Positions 25,641 through 39,400 of a stretch of DNA of 64,000 nucleotides are shown here, one piece after another. Within the stretch, counting starts at the first letter, position 1; every line of letters starts with the position of its first letter. The notes below the pieces were generated by a model, which saw only the letters and a program-made list of their open reading frames with translations, was not told the origin of the DNA and did not search any database. Source of the DNA: Chionis minor (taxonomy: Eukaryota; Chordata; Aves; Charadriiformes; Chionididae); the NCBI GenBank assembly GCA_013398295.1, contig VZSF01011216.1, forward strand, positions 1 through 64,000. The letters run 5' to 3'. The translations under genes were made by a program, and so were the position numbers.

Positions 25641-28600
25641 TAAACCTGAGATGGTAACAAGATCACCATCCGTATTTTAAAAATAACCCCCCCACACACA
25701 CAACTGAAAAAGAGGTAACCTGCATGAAATAAATACGTTGTAGAAAGACATAACACATTTTTATTCCACTCTGGAGAGTTTTCTGAGTATTATTATCATA
25801 TTGTGATGCTATGCTACAATTAATCACCCCTTTTAGTGATGCTGTAATAAACTCAGAGGTTTAGATTTTCAGCTTGTGTAAATCAATATGGGTCCATTCA
25901 TTTCAGTGGAACTGTGCCAGGTGAATATCTGGCCTCAGACATCAAATGGAGCTTGTACAGAGATGTTTAATAAAGCAGGAGACCTGAGTTTTCACAGTAG
26001 ATAAATGACTTCACGGGTGATGCTGCAGTCTCTTGTGGCACCTCTTCTCCAAGAAGTTTTGTTTTAATCACTCTCATAAAGTTCCCTCAACTGCAACAAT
26101 AATGCTAAGTGTCTGACACAAAGCAAAGGAAATCAGATTTCTGGATAACTACTGGAATGAAAAGTTGCTCTAGGGTTGCTGTTGGGTGTTTTTTGCTAGG
26201 ATTTCTATTCTGTTCCTTCCTTCCTTTTAGTAGCACTGAAAGTGCTAGTGCTTAAAAAACCAGCTTCTTCAGTCCTTACATAGATAGACCTCCAGGTGCT
26301 CACTGTGAGTAAGGCCTGTAATATAAAGTGTCATTGATTTAGTTTTATCTAGAACTGTGCCATAAAACAAAGTTCTTAAGAGCAAATACCCAGTTTATTG
26401 TGTCAGTAATCCTGCTCCATGTTCCCCCAGTAAGAACAGATGCAGCCTTACATAAATATGGAGGAACCAAAGAAATATTAGAATACAAAATTGTTTAAGT
26501 AGAGTTAGTTTAAGATAGCGTGGCAGACCAGTGCTTATGGGACTGTCTGTGAGGAAGTCTCATTTAAACAACTTCTGATGATACTAAAACAATTTAGCAA
26601 TGCAAATATAGTATTACTGAAACACATAATCAGTGAATAAAAACGTCTTCTCATCTCTTTGAAATACCAATTCTGTTTAGCTCTCAGAGAATCAATGGGG
26701 CCTGTGCATGCTTAATAGTTCTGAAAATCAGATGAGCATCTGTTTATTTGCCCAGATATTTATATGATGCCAAACCTAAGGCATTCACACTTGACAAATT
26801 TGATCTCTGTCTTCAGTCAAAACTGCTTCTTGCACACCTCTGTACATGATTGAAAGTCTCAGATTCCTTTCTACTTTGTTTAATTTAACATTTATACTAA
26901 TTCCTTTCCATTTGTTAGTCCATGTAAATTCTACTCAGACTAATTTTAGACAAGTTGGTAAATAATGCAAGTGGAAGGAGCTTCATTGACTTCCTAAGGG
27001 TTTTTGGCATGAACTTATAGTCTGAAGACAACCATGGAGGTAAGTACCATAGACAGTATTAACACATCTTAGAGCTGCACCATCTTTGCTATATATAATA
27101 TAATGTGCTTAATTTAAGTAAATTGTATAAAAAAAAATCCAAAATTTTGAGGTCCATCCAGAAATAAGGTCTGACTTTTACACTTTGAGTAGGAAGCTCA
27201 TTGGCAATACTTGAATTAGTAATATTTTTGCTGAACACCTTCTAGTTAAATGTATGGCATTTAAAAACAAGCAACAACTAATTAGATTACCAGTTTTGAA
27301 CAGTTTGTAGCATTTAGCTTGATTCACAAAAGCAAAGATCTTTCCAGGGTTCAAGGAATAATTAGTGTTTGATGCAGCGTCATCCTCTCCTTTGTCCTAC
27401 AAGGATCTGTTTTATAACCTCCAGGTCTCCATCTGGATGGACTACCATAAACACTCAGAGACTGATGAATAGGACAATTTCACTGCAACCAAACATGCTT
27501 TACGAAATTGTAGAAAGAAATATGCAGGTTGGATACCAGTAAAACTAATGAAATGCTGGAATAGGCTGCAGACGCTGGTGCATTTCTTACACTGGAAATT
27601 TTTAGAAGGACTGGGGTAAGCATAGCTGACCCTTATGTAAGAGAGGTAAATGATTAGGATGACAACTTTGTATGTTTTCAAACATTTACCTTACCCTTGT
27701 ATGACTTATAATAACCAACTGTGCTACCGATCTTTGTGTCTGAGCATATCAGCTGCAGCTATTGAAAGGGAAAGGTTGCTAGCTGTGTACAGCAGTGTAC
27801 TGCTGGGGGTGGCTGTGGCTTCTCCTGAACACAAACTGACCATGACAGCTATGGGCCTTCTTGTTCCCTACCTCAACATCACTAAAGCCTTTCCAACAGA
27901 GATAGCCAACAGCTTCTTTTCTTCACAGTGTCATTACTTACCCAACTGTAGGTAATAACTAGCAATTAACATTGCCAGGAGTTAAGAACTGCTGTGGGCT
28001 TACCTGACCCTCAAAGAATAGATAATCTTCAAATAGTCACCACTGGGCCAAAAAGGTAATATGTATTCCTTTGCATTGCTGTAAGGCAGGAGTACTGTCT
28101 TGCTTATAGTTCATCACCATCTTATGATGTGCCATTTCATTCGTCTCGGAAATTGTGGTGGTGAAATGGTAAAATGAGTTGGCTTCTATTGATGTATCTC
28201 CTGTAATTCCAGAAGTAGCATCCACATTCCCATAAATAATCTCATCAAAATCTGCTTGAGTTTGTCTTGGATGCCCTCTGATAGAGAAATTGTAACTGCT
28301 CTCTCACTTTTTCTATTTAGTGACACTCATCTTCCAAACAAAGGATAATCTACTCTAGTTTAGTAAACTGAGAATTCAGAGTCAATTCTCAGTAGCTTAT
28401 ATAAATGACATAGTTGTTCTGCGTTCCCAGAAGAGCATGCCATCAGCATACCTCCCTAACAGATGCTGCAAATCTTCTCAACCTGCATAAACCTATTGCA
28501 AACCTGAATTTACCACTTAAATTCAGTATAAAATTACTGTCCCCATACAATAATTCCAGAAATTTACAGGAATGTGTTTTTACTTGATAATTCATAATAT

Positions 28601-29943
28601 TGTATATTCATAATATATCAAAAAATTAAGCCCAATTAGTGCCTCTTCCAGAAAATTTTTTAATGATAAATTCCCATGCTAGTATGATATAGTCATACTA
28701 TTTTTGTTTTTATAGTGGTCTGCTAGTTGACACTCACCTGGCATCTAGCAGAAGGGATTATTTTTCGCATGGGTAGAGGAATTTATTTCCATAAGTTTTC
28801 AGACACTTCAAGTAGTACAGCTGTGGTTTCACTTGCAAGTCCATTTCTTAGTCATATTCAGGTGTCGTATTGCCCTGTCATAGCAGTAATGTCTTGCATA
28901 GCATAGTAGAGTTGTTCCTCCTACTCTCTTAGGAGACTCCCACAAACAGTCTCACAAACTGTTTCTATAGCAAATAAAATCACCATACCAAGGCACAATT
29001 TGAGCACTGATGCATCATTATTTGTAAGCTCATTATGCTGGCCTGTGCCAGCTTGTTCTGTCCTAGACCATGCTTGGCCATGGTTTGGGAGATTGCATGG
29101 GCCATACAGACACATGTTGTATTGTGCCACTTGTTTTCAGGCCAAGAGTCTTCTGATCAGTGTTTGAATCTCAAACTGAGCTGAGTGCAGCTTCCTTCAT
29201 GCCAAGAGACCTCTCTGTTTTGCCTCATCTTGCTTTATAACAACACTATCAAAAGTCCAGTGCCCTTCCTTTGCCTCATCACTGTCAAAATTCCCTTTCC
29301 AGACTGCTGTTCTCCATAGCTCCTGTAACCAGTAAAAGCATAAATCTTAAGGGTGTTGGTAGGCATCTTCCCTTTCCTAAGTTTGTTGCCTCAAGCCACT
29401 TGCTGCAGTCCCACCATTTCCATTCCCTTCCCTCCCTGGCAATGCACTGACTCAGTTGTCAACACTAAGGTTGTAGGACTCAGTGGTCATCTTTTTGGTG
29501 GGCAAACATGGCAGTGAGTTTCTGGAGTGCTGATGAAAGCTGTTGAAGAATGGAACAGAAACAGCTCCCTGCCTGTGGTCATTACTCCTAGGCCCACGTT
29601 CAGTTTCCCTTTTGTTTTTTTGATGCCCCCAAAAAAATCTTCATGTATCTTTTACCTTATGATTATTTCTGTCACTGTCTTTTTTTGGCTGACTCATCAG
29701 CCCTGTCCTGTAGGCTGTCAGTGTGACACGCCCCTTTCCTAGAAGTGACGGTGGTGCCATATTTCAGCAGTAATGCCTATGCCAGTTGCCCTTTCTTAGG
29801 AGCTCCTGTAAATGTAAATATACCAAGGGGCTTTTTGGTGGATGTGATCAGAACTTCAAAAGCAGTTTGTGAAGGTTTTATAACTATAAGATGGCTGCTG
29901 ATTGCACTCTGTGAAATATTCTGTAATTGTAACACCTTTACAG
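25641..29943. other. non-coding stretch
   Basis: AT-rich unique DNA with a short CA run near 25691. No transposon and no convincing exon is visible. The plus-strand frame at 27650-27955 and minus-strand frames near 27.5 and 29.0 kb have no family features. This interval would be intronic if either candidate gene is real. Confidence 0.5.
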
Positions 29944-29984
29944 ATGTTAACGATAACCCTCCTGTGTTATTTTACCCCTCATTT
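29944..29984 (+). CDS. candidate cadherin mini-exon (calcium-binding linker)
   Basis: Forty-one bases between a pyrimidine-leaning acceptor (...AACACCTTTACAG, AG at 29942-29943) and a strong donor, GTAAGT at 29985-29990. If the upstream exon ends in G, the exon reads D-VNDNPPVLFYPSF. DVNDNPPV is the hallmark of the linker between cadherin extracellular repeats, where these Asp and Asn residues bind calcium. An exact match next to two good splice signals is very unlikely by chance in 64 kb. A stop follows four codons into the donor region, which supports the exon end. The length is unusual for cadherins, whose exons are normally larger. I cannot assign the gene, and no other cadherin repeat was found in the window. 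It could be a real exon of a giant-intron cadherin gene, or a relic. Confidence 0.5.
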
Positions 29985-31142
29985 GTAAGTGCTACCTAGC
30001 ACAAGAAGAATCTTCTGCACGGTCCCAAAGAGAGGCTCCATATGGGACTTTGAATTCAAGATTTCTCCCCTACATCATGACCTTGACTTGGCTCATTTGC
30101 TGCAGCTACATTTACTTAGATGAAAGTCTGGACTTCTGTGTAGGTTGACAGCATGCTACAGGTTTCATGAAGTCAAAATGGTACAAAGTGACTCGGATCC
30201 CTTTTTAGTTGTAGCTAAAATAATCCAGCCCGCTGTAGTCTCCAACTCTCTCTTTTGTCACACATATTGAAGATCCAGAAGGCAGCTTCTGAATCTACTT
30301 CAGAACCAAAAGCAGCTTCTGGCACCATCCCTGGGCTTTCTACTGTGTATTTTCTCGAAACACTATAATGGCTTGGTTGTTTTTTAAGCTGGAATAACCA
30401 GCAGAGTGAAAACTACAGATTATGCCTATTTAACAACTGATTCAGCTGAAAGCTCTAAATATTTGACTGAATGCATCTCCCTTTTCTTAGTACCAGAATA
30501 GTTTTCTGCTGTGGAAGGAGAAGAATGCTTCATTAACTTTAGAAAATATACATAGTATACTGCACTAAAGATCTGATTGGCACTCACAAGAGCTGGACAG
30601 GGGATGCGCTTTGTTATCTGAAATGAGTGAACCAGATAGAGCTATGTGGGTAAACCTCAAATAAATTATTCAAATCATTGAAATAACTCCCTTTCTGTTA
30701 TGTATCTCCCTTGCTTTTAACTTCTGACAGAAATCTTCTGTCTTTAGTTACATTAACACTCTCGTTGAGGAAGCCTTGTATTGAACTGCCCCTTTCAAAT
30801 GAAATACCTAATTGCGTTCCTCTCAGACAATTAGGTTACAAACTTGGATAAAACTGTAGTATGTGAAACCAAACCCAAGTGAAAACGTGCTTGTTCAGGA
30901 AAACTTCATATTACCAAAATAGAGTCCTGTACTCAGTAAAAGTTTCTTTCATGTAGTGAAAATAACCTGTGTCTTTAGAAGTTATAATCATCCCAGAAAA
31001 ACTTTTCTATTAGCTCTAAACTCAAGGCTAGATCAATAGTAAAGTTGATGGTGTAGGTATGATTAGTTACATAAACAAGACTTTATCACTGTGAATGTGG
31101 GGCTTACAAACCATACCAGCAGGACTTGCAAGTCTCCTCAGC
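29985..31142. other. non-coding stretch
   Basis: Unique AT-rich sequence without recognised genes or repeats between the cadherin-like mini-exon and the next CR1 fragment. Confidence 0.5.
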
Positions 31143-31480
31143 AAAATCACAAAATCACAGAATCATAGAATAGAATCATAGGATCATGTAGGTTGGAAGG
31201 GACCTTTAAAATCATAAAGTCCAGCTGTTAACCTAGCACTGCCAAGTCCACCACTAAACCATGTCCCACACACAACATCTACACGTCTTTGAAATACCTC
31301 CAGGGATGGTGACTCAACCACTTCCCTGGGCACACTGTTCCAAAGTTTGATAGCCCTTTCAGTAAAGAAATTTTTCCTAATATCCAATCCAAACCTCCTC
31401 TGATGCAACTTGTCCTATCACTTGTTACTTGGGAGAAGAGACCAACATCCGCCTCACTACAATCTCCTTTCAGGAGGTTT
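31143..31480 (-). mobile_element. CR1 LINE 3' end fragment
   Basis: About 340 bp in reverse orientation. The 3' tail repeats (ATCATAGAATAGAATCATAG) lie at the left, followed by GTAGGTTGGAAGGGACCTTT. The minus strand encodes the C-terminal CR1 block with [20 protein letters not shown]. The copy is cut off at its right side near the segment reading CTACAATCTCCTTTCAGGAG. The minus-strand frame at 31184-31408 is this remnant, not a gene. Confidence 0.9.
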
Positions 31481-32139
31481 CAATGTGCTCCATGCTTTGC
31501 CAGGTAGATTACCATCTTGTACTTTTTTAGATTTCTGCTTTTCAGAAGACATTTGAGTGAAGACACATTACTTTGTGCAGTGATACTGTGCTGAGGTATC
31601 ACCTTCCACTGCTACTAGTGAACCAGTCTTAGATTCACTGGTCTCACCAAGAATATAACATTTTTCAGGCAGCTACAAGCTTCAAATCTTCTTCTGTTCC
31701 TGGCTTCAGTTACTATCTGGCTGCCCTTTACAAATTTTGTATTGATAGAAATTGCTTCTTGCCTGTTGGCTATTTATGGGATAGCCTTATCAGAGACTGA
31801 CTCCAGCAAACTCTATGGATAGCATTGAATTTAAAAGAGGATGAAGATCCCATTACAAACTCCTATTGATTTCTCTAAAAATAATTTTCTGTTGTAAATA
31901 AGGAACTTAAACATTTTATACAGGCCTAAGTAGCTGGGTCTACTTACCTGCTGATAATGGTGTTACTTTTGTACAGTAAGCTGTACAGTAATTTATAAAC
32001 TGTACATAACTCAACCAGCTGAATTCAAGGACCAAGAGGATGCGGAAAAAATAGAGGTCTCTGTTCAGGATAAGAGCCAGGTAAAAGTGCAATGATGCGT
32101 TTCACCTTTACACATATTCCTTTGGAGATGATTGTCTTC
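31481..32139. other. non-coding stretch between CR1 copies
   Basis: Unique sequence separating a reverse CR1 fragment from a forward one. A near-repeat of TGTACAGTAA occurs around 31971-31990. Nothing else is recognised. Confidence 0.5.
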
Positions 32140-33447
32140 AGTAGTAGGACCAATTGTTCCCTGAGTACACAGCCCCCTGAGCTAGTGGACATGGGTGGGG
32201 AGCAGAATGAAGCCCCCATAATCCAAGGGGAGTCAGTAAGGGACCTGCTACAGCACTTAGACATACACAAATCTATGGGGCCAGATGGGACCCAGCCAAA
32301 ACTACTGAGGGAGCTAGCAGAAGTGCTCATCAAGTCACTTTCCATCATTTATCAGCAGTCCTGGCTAACTGAGGAGGTTCCGGCTGACTGAAGGTTAGCA
32401 AATGTGACACTCATCCACAAGAAGGGCTGGAAGGAGGATTGGGGGAACTACAGGCCTGCAGTCTGACCTCGGTGCTGGGAAAAGTTATGGAGCAGATCAT
32501 CCCGAGTGCCATCATGTGACACGTACAGGACAACCAGGTGATCAGGCCCAGTCAGCATGGGTTTGTGAAAGAGAGGTGCTGCTTGACTAACCTGATCTCC
32601 TTCTATGACAAGGTGACCCACTTAGTGGATGAGAAAAAGGCTGTGGATGTTGTCTACCTGGAATTTAGTAAAGCCTTTGACACCCTTTCCCACAGCATTG
32701 GCCTGGAGAAACTGGCTGCTCATGGCTTGGNTTGGGGAAGAGTGGCTGGAAAGCTGCCCAGCGGAAAAGGACCGCGGGGAGTTGGTCAACAGCCGGCTGA
32801 ATATGACCCAGCAGTGTGCCCAGGTGGCCAAGAAGGCCAACAGCATCCTGGCCTGTATCAGAAACAGTGTGGCCAGCAGGAGCAGGGAACTGATTGTGCC
32901 CCTTGGCACTGGTGAGGCCCCACCTTGAATACTGTGTTCAGTTTTGGGCCCTTCACTACAGGAAAGACATTGAGGTGCTGGAGCATGTCCAGAGAAGGGG
33001 AATGAAGCTGGTGAGTGGTCTAGAGAACAAGTCTTATGAGTATGAGGGCTGACTGAGGGAACTGGGTTTGTTTAGTCTGGAGAAAAGGAGGCTGAGGGGA
33101 GACCTTATCACAGTCTACAACTACCTGAAAGGAGGTTGTAGTGAGGTGGAAGTCAGTCTCTTCTCCCAAGTAACAAGTGATGGGACAAGAGGAAACAGCC
33201 TCAAGTTGCACCAGGATGGGTTTAAGATGGTTATTAGGAAAAAATTCTTCACTGAAAGGGTTGTTGGCCGTTGGAACAGGCTGCCCAGGGAAGTGGTTGA
33301 GTCATTATCCCTGGAGGTATTTAAAAAATGGGTAGATGTGGTACTGAGGGACATCGTTTAGTGGTGGTTTCTGGCAGTGTCAACTTTATGGTTGCACTCG
33401 ATGATTTAAAGGTCCCTTCCAACCTAGGTGATTCTATGATTCTTTGA
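32140..33447 (+). mobile_element. CR1 LINE, forward, with internal junction at N
   Basis: A forward CR1 copy from the reverse-transcriptase N-terminal part to the 3' tail. Blocks in order: HKSMGPDGTQPKLLRELAEV (near 32266-32325); GFVKERCCLTNLISFYDKVT (near 32560); the reverse-transcriptase motif FSKAFDT (near 32670); then, after the N at 32731, the much later block with [20 protein letters not shown] and [15 protein letters not shown]. It continues through [20 protein letters not shown] and [20 protein letters not shown] to the tail ending GATTCTATGATTCTTTGATC near 33447. The catalytic YxDD region expected between the two halves is absent at the N. Frameshifts and stops make it inactive. The 5' border is approximate. 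Confidence 0.92.
32731..32731. other. ambiguous base at a contig-like junction in CR1
   Basis: A single N between ...CATGGCTTGG and TTGGGGAAGAG.... From known CR1 structure, the two sides should be separated by roughly half a kilobase of reverse-transcriptase sequence. The bases TTGG occur on both sides of the N, which fits an assembler joining repeat ends. Confidence 0.7.
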
Positions 33448-36400
33448 TCATTTCTGAATGGGAGAGGCGTAGGTGACAGCATAGTTCAGTTATAGCTAAG
33501 GCAATAGGAGAATAGTTTGGTGACTACTACAGGAATTAAATCATGACCATCCTTAGCAAAGGTCTCAAAACTTTAGCCAGATGGAAGTGACATTGTCATT
33601 GGTCAAGTTTTAAAGGAGGAAATAAAGCAAAGGACACAATTAATTTGAGGATACCTAGGAAATTGACTGCATCAGTAACTACCATAGTGTGTAAGCACAT
33701 ACCCTCTGGTATATTGGAGCCTTTCTGTGGTATGATGGCTCTAGCACAGTCTTTTTAAGTCACTTTTAACAAGAACTAGCACCTAGAAGGCACATCAAAG
33801 AAAAAGACTTGAAAGCTCAATGCAGTGGAACTAAGAAGTGCTTAAAGAGTGGGCATAGAACTAGTACAATGCTGTGCCAAATGAGGTATACGGGGGCATA
33901 TGTACTGCCACAGAGAAGTATGCACAGTGTGAGCTAAATGTATATTTTGTAATTTTTACCAGGAAAAACAAAGAAATGACAGGAAATGTCTCTCTCTTTT
34001 TTTTTTCTTTTTTTTTTTTTGGTAACAACTAGAACATCTTAGGTAAAGGCTGCCCACCAGGTCTGCATCAACTTGCCTATGAAAGTTGAGTGGTTTTTTA
34101 TAGTTCAGCTGACTCCATTCTTTTTCTGAGTAAAGGTGAAGTGTCTGAAGACCAGAAAGCAAATTCAGCAGGAAAAACACTTTGATACTGTAGTTATGTC
34201 TATTCTAAAATGACAGGTTTTGTTGGGATAAAGTTATTCAAGGTACTGCCCTAAATGACAGTGAAGATTTTTCATCCGTCTGAAATACGGTGTGATGGGG
34301 AATTATGTGACACAAGGGCAATCAAAAACCCCAAAACTCTTTGTGGGTAGAGCTGGAAAAACTATAGAGTTATCGTACAACAAGTAGTATTTCTGAGGTA
34401 CAGGGGGAGTATTGATAAAGCAAAGAAGGTGTTTTGAAACAATAAACAGTACTAACAAGGAGAGTTCTTCTGCTGCAGAAAACATAGTTCCTAAAATTAG
34501 CTTACGTAATGTCAAAGCACACAATGGAACTCCACATGTACAAGAATAAAAAAATAATTATTAGTATACATCCTTAAATTTAGTGTTCTCACAGTCTTTC
34601 CACCTTTTTCAGGTTGCCTTCTGGAGAAATGACACCTCATGCTATAATGCTATCATATGCTCACATATTTTGTGGCAAAAATGTTAAGATTACTTCTTAG
34701 CCTATTGGTCCAGTCCCATTTACCTGGGTACAAAATCCAAGTTAATATAAAATGCTTTAAAATCCTGGTGAAATTAGCTAGTGGAAGAATGGCAAAGAGC
34801 CCATATAAGACCTGGTTTTGAAGTGTAAAGGCACTGAGTGACATACAGGTAATTGTACATAGCTGTGGAGCTCCCAGGGAGATCTGGCGCCTGTTGGCCT
34901 CTGAGCACTAATGTGGATTACTCTCTAGCACTACCTGTTCTGCTGCAATGATGGTTGATCCCATTAAACATCCCAAAGCTGAAGGGCCTCTCAAATCACT
35001 GAGGGTCATGACAAGTTCCACTTCTTCTGAGCTATGTCTTCTAGGCTAAAATCAGTACTGGACCTTTCACTAAAACGTCACCTTAATCATTTTAACAACT
35101 CAATTCTGAAGTTCCTGCTGTAGTGATTTTTCAGTGTCTACAGAACATCAGGGTTTGAAGTTACCAGGCTCCTGCTCTTTTGTATCTTGAAGATCCTTCT
35201 TTCATTGGTGCTTAGAAAGTATTTCTTACTTCCTATCTGGTTTATTGATCAGTTTTTCTTTGTAATGCAGGAGCTAGAAAAATAGTGTTCTAACACTTAT
35301 AAAACTCAAGGATAAAAACCCAAACAATATTATCCAATGTACTGAAGGAAGTCTTCTTTGAATGCAGAACTGTTTAAATGAAAAGACTTCCATTATTTTG
35401 AAAGTAAGTGGATATTAAGCATGATTAGATGCTAGAAAGGTTTTCCTTTGGTATCCAAGATGGCTATACAATTATTGACTTCAAAGTAGTAATTTAGTTA
35501 AAAATAGATGCAAACCATGTAACTCCTCTGCCACCTGGCACGTGTTCCCAGAATTGAGCTTTCAGTACTTTATCAAAGTGTTATCAATATAATGTTTTCT
35601 CAAATCCATATTCCAAGACAAATTAACATGGGAATTGTGAATTTAAAAATATTTACATTTTAAATTATTCCTTTTTAAGAGTAACACATCCTATACAATC
35701 ATTTGTATCTGAATCATTCTCTTTTGGCACTCTCTTAAGTCAGGCATTTTCTCAAATAATTTAACCTAAACTGACAAATCCAAATGTATTAATTTCCTAA
35801 GCATATTACCAGCTGGGAGCAGCTAGTAGTTATAATTACTTGTTAGCTAATATTGTACACAGAACAATTATGTTTGGAGAGTTATATAACCTTGGACTGG
35901 TCTGCAATAAGCTTGCAAATTTAGAAAGCAATGGATGACCTCTGAACACGGCTAAGACAAAGAATAATTAACAAAGAAATCTCCTGATATTCTGTAATAT
36001 ACCCTAGTTTGCACCTAACAACCATTATTTTTCGTTTTAAATGTTAGCAGTTACAGTATATCTACTCTGTCTTCTATGTATGTCAGCATAAAATCAATAA
36101 AACTTGTAAATAGCAATTAAAATGCAATAACAATCCCACTCAAGTTTTTTTTTTTTAAGCAATATGAACAACTAAGACGATGATCATTATCACCTCTATT
36201 AATTTTTCCCCATAGTAGGGTAGACTTGCATATTTATGCCACAAATATTTCACTGACTAATACAAGCCTCCCCTTTGCCATATCCATCGCCGTGGGGGTG
36301 CACACCTGGTGCAGAATGATTCTGTTATTCAGCTCAGCAGGGACGTTTTAAGCTAGCGCTAGCACTAGCGTGTTTTGCTTTGCACTTGCAAGGGGCGAGC

Positions 36401-39400
36401 ACTGTACACCCAGTCAGACACCAGGCATCTGTGCCTCTGTCTCATGACACGACTAAGGTGACTCTTACACCAGTGTCATCCAAATATAAAGATGGGTCTG
36501 GGCCAGAGTTCTCAAGCTGCGATAAGCATCCCAGTCGTAATATGCAAGCTATTCCAAAGATACGCATAAATCCTGTTTGAGCAGCCAAACGTCTCCTTCT
36601 GTGCATGTACCCATCCTAGCACGGTGCCAGGAGCTTTTGCTGCTGATACTGTCATTAATGCTCTTACCTAAGCAAACTGCATTTAGAAAGTGCTATGTAG
36701 GATGTTCTTCCCCGATGATAATTATAGTTTGATAAGTATCACACTACAATCAAGTGTTTCAGAAAGACTGTTTCAATAAAAAGGTGTTCTGACCCTACTG
36801 AAATGGTAACGCAAGTTTATGTTTTCTTCAATGTTTCAACATAGGAAAGGAAAATCATGAATCTTCGGTGCAATAAATTGGAGGAGAATCTGTCCTGTAA
36901 ACAAAATATGAAATTACTGATGGTAAATGAAGATTATTTTTTTCTGTATTATAAATTACTTGTGAGTATTCAACTGCATTATCAGGTAATGCCATTTTCT
37001 GTGCTTTTTGGTATTAAAACAATCAAAAGAAGTAAGAAGTTATACAGCAAAATTAACACAGAAGTCTTGCTGTGACATCCAATACAGTTGCAGAACTGAC
37101 TGACTGCTAATATGGTACTTCGAGACAGAATCTGAATTCATGGTTTGCTATGAATAATGTTTTTGACAAAACTGGTCTAGTCCTGTTCAAAAATTGCTGG
37201 ACTATGATTTTTTTTTTTTTTTGTTACATTGTTAGAACAAAATTTTGTATTGAAAGCTTTTACATGAACAATTTTGGGCAATCTAATACCCGTATATCCC
37301 ATTGTTGGCGTGAATATTTGGAATTCTCTATTTGATTAGCCTTTGAGCAGCCAAATAAATTATATTGTATCCTTCTGTCCCTTAATTGAGTTCTAAAAAA
37401 TGCAGAAATAGTCTTTGCTTGTTTTTTAAAATAGTCTGCTTTTATCCAATATGAGGGAAGATAGTAGGGTAGAAATACATTTTAGGAACAGGGATTTATA
37501 GCTCAAAGGAATATAAGGAAATTTAAAACCCATTTTTTTTTTTTTTTTTTTTTTTTCTGTTTTCTTTTTCATTTTAAATTGCTTCCTGGATAAGGAAACA
37601 ATAAAATTATAAGTCAGATCTATTAGCTGTCTTGAATATTTTACGTTCAATTTTCACTCAGAAAAGTGAAGCAATTTAAGATTTTTGAACCTGTACAGCT
37701 TCAACCCTTTCTGGTTTAAGTGTCTAAGAGGTAGGACTTTGGCCAGGGTGTTTTTGAGGTGAGGCAAGCTAAACTCATAGATCTCCCTACCCTTCAGCCC
37801 AAAACACTTTGTGACGATGGAGGGATGAAGTTGTCCAGGGAGAACTTTAGTTTTCTGCAAAACACTTCAAAAACTAGTGCCTGTGTTCTTACTCATCAGT
37901 CTGTCTTGGTAATACCAAGTTTCCATAGCTGTCTATAAAAAAAAGCATTTTTTGAAAAATCACATTCATCAAATTTAATGGTTGTTGGTTTGTTTCTTAA
38001 TGTATTTCTTCCACATATGTAATCCCAGATGAAAAGGACATCTGTGTTTAATATTGTCTATCAGGTCAGATGAATATAACTATCACTGCTGTTCAATTTG
38101 AGCATTGCAAACAGAGATCGTGGGGCTGGAACTGGTATTGAGGCAGACAATAGTAGTTTTACATTGATGGCTGATAGGTTTATATGGTCAGTTCATTTGT
38201 TATGTCACTGGCCAGATTTAGTGATCACTAAAATATGTTAAATGTCTGTGACCTTTGCCGTTGCTTCATCGTGTCTCATACTTTACTCAGACTAAGTGAT
38301 CATTTGGAGGTTTGCTTGTGAGTTGTCTTGGTGTCCAGCTTTCTCCCTTTTTTGGAACAAAGTTAATTTAGAGAAGGCACTATGTAGTGCTGTAAATGTT
38401 TAGAAACCACAAACCAGAGAAATGGTTATTAGCTGCAACGTTGCTTTTCTCCAAAGCTGAGCATAATGCCTAGTAAAATAAGCCTGGATGCCTGTTTCAC
38501 TGTGGCTAAAGTTATTTTCCTTTTTATCCAGAGAATAACATCTTCTAAGAGATGATTCCTAAATTAATACACTCTGAAGTATGCATTATTTTTCCTCAAT
38601 GTGCAAAATCAGCCTTACATCTTAATATATGGGTCATGTAGACATAACCAAAAGAGCAAGAAATCAAACTTCAGTATTTGTAAATAACTTTAATAAAAAG
38701 CCCAACTTTTTGAACATTTCTGTTTTAATATTCTTTGTGCCAGAAATCCAGGAAGCCAGAAATACTCAGTGATATAGATGAACCTGTAATAGTAATAATA
38801 GTGGACATGTGTGACTGGCAGAATCTGTGGCTTGACAACTGTCATCTCCAAATTAACTTCTAAAATATAGTAAGGGAGATATTCACTGACATTTGTGATG
38901 CATTTTAATAGTCTTATTCTATTTTTAGTGTTGGTTTCCCATTCCCAGTATTTGTGTCTTTAATTTGTATTTGATATTTCATATTTAGTTGGCAAATGGC
39001 CAGATCTGAAGAAAGTACTTGAGCAACTAGTGTGCAACTTTGATGGAGTTTAAGAACATGAGCCCAAAAATTATATTCACAAAAAACCTTGTGTCTACCC
39101 AGATAAGTGCCTGAGCACGTAACTGTGAAATACTAGATGATCAAGTACCCCAGGGCTTCAAGGTCTGCAATGATAAAGCCACTGCCGCTCAACAGTACCC
39201 TGCCTTCTATTTAACATTTGGGCTTATTCAACATTCACAAAAGTAGGAATTTCAGTGCCTGGGGACTAAGAATGCTCACAATAAACCTCACAAACACCGT
39301 ATTGAATTCAGCCGTAAACATGCAATGTCGCTGTGTTCATTTAAAAGCACAGTTAGGGAAGGCAGTGTTGCCCACTGAGAGCAAGGAGAACTGTGAGTGA

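Noticed and set aside
24086..25657. Several open frames of 90-150 codons in the GC-rich patch and CR1
   Set aside because: They are either CR1 reverse-transcriptase remnants, antisense shadows of them, or open by GC-rich composition.
32092..33361. Open frames of 77-125 codons as separate genes
   Set aside because: All are parts or shadows of one forward CR1 element, and one contains an unknown residue at the N.
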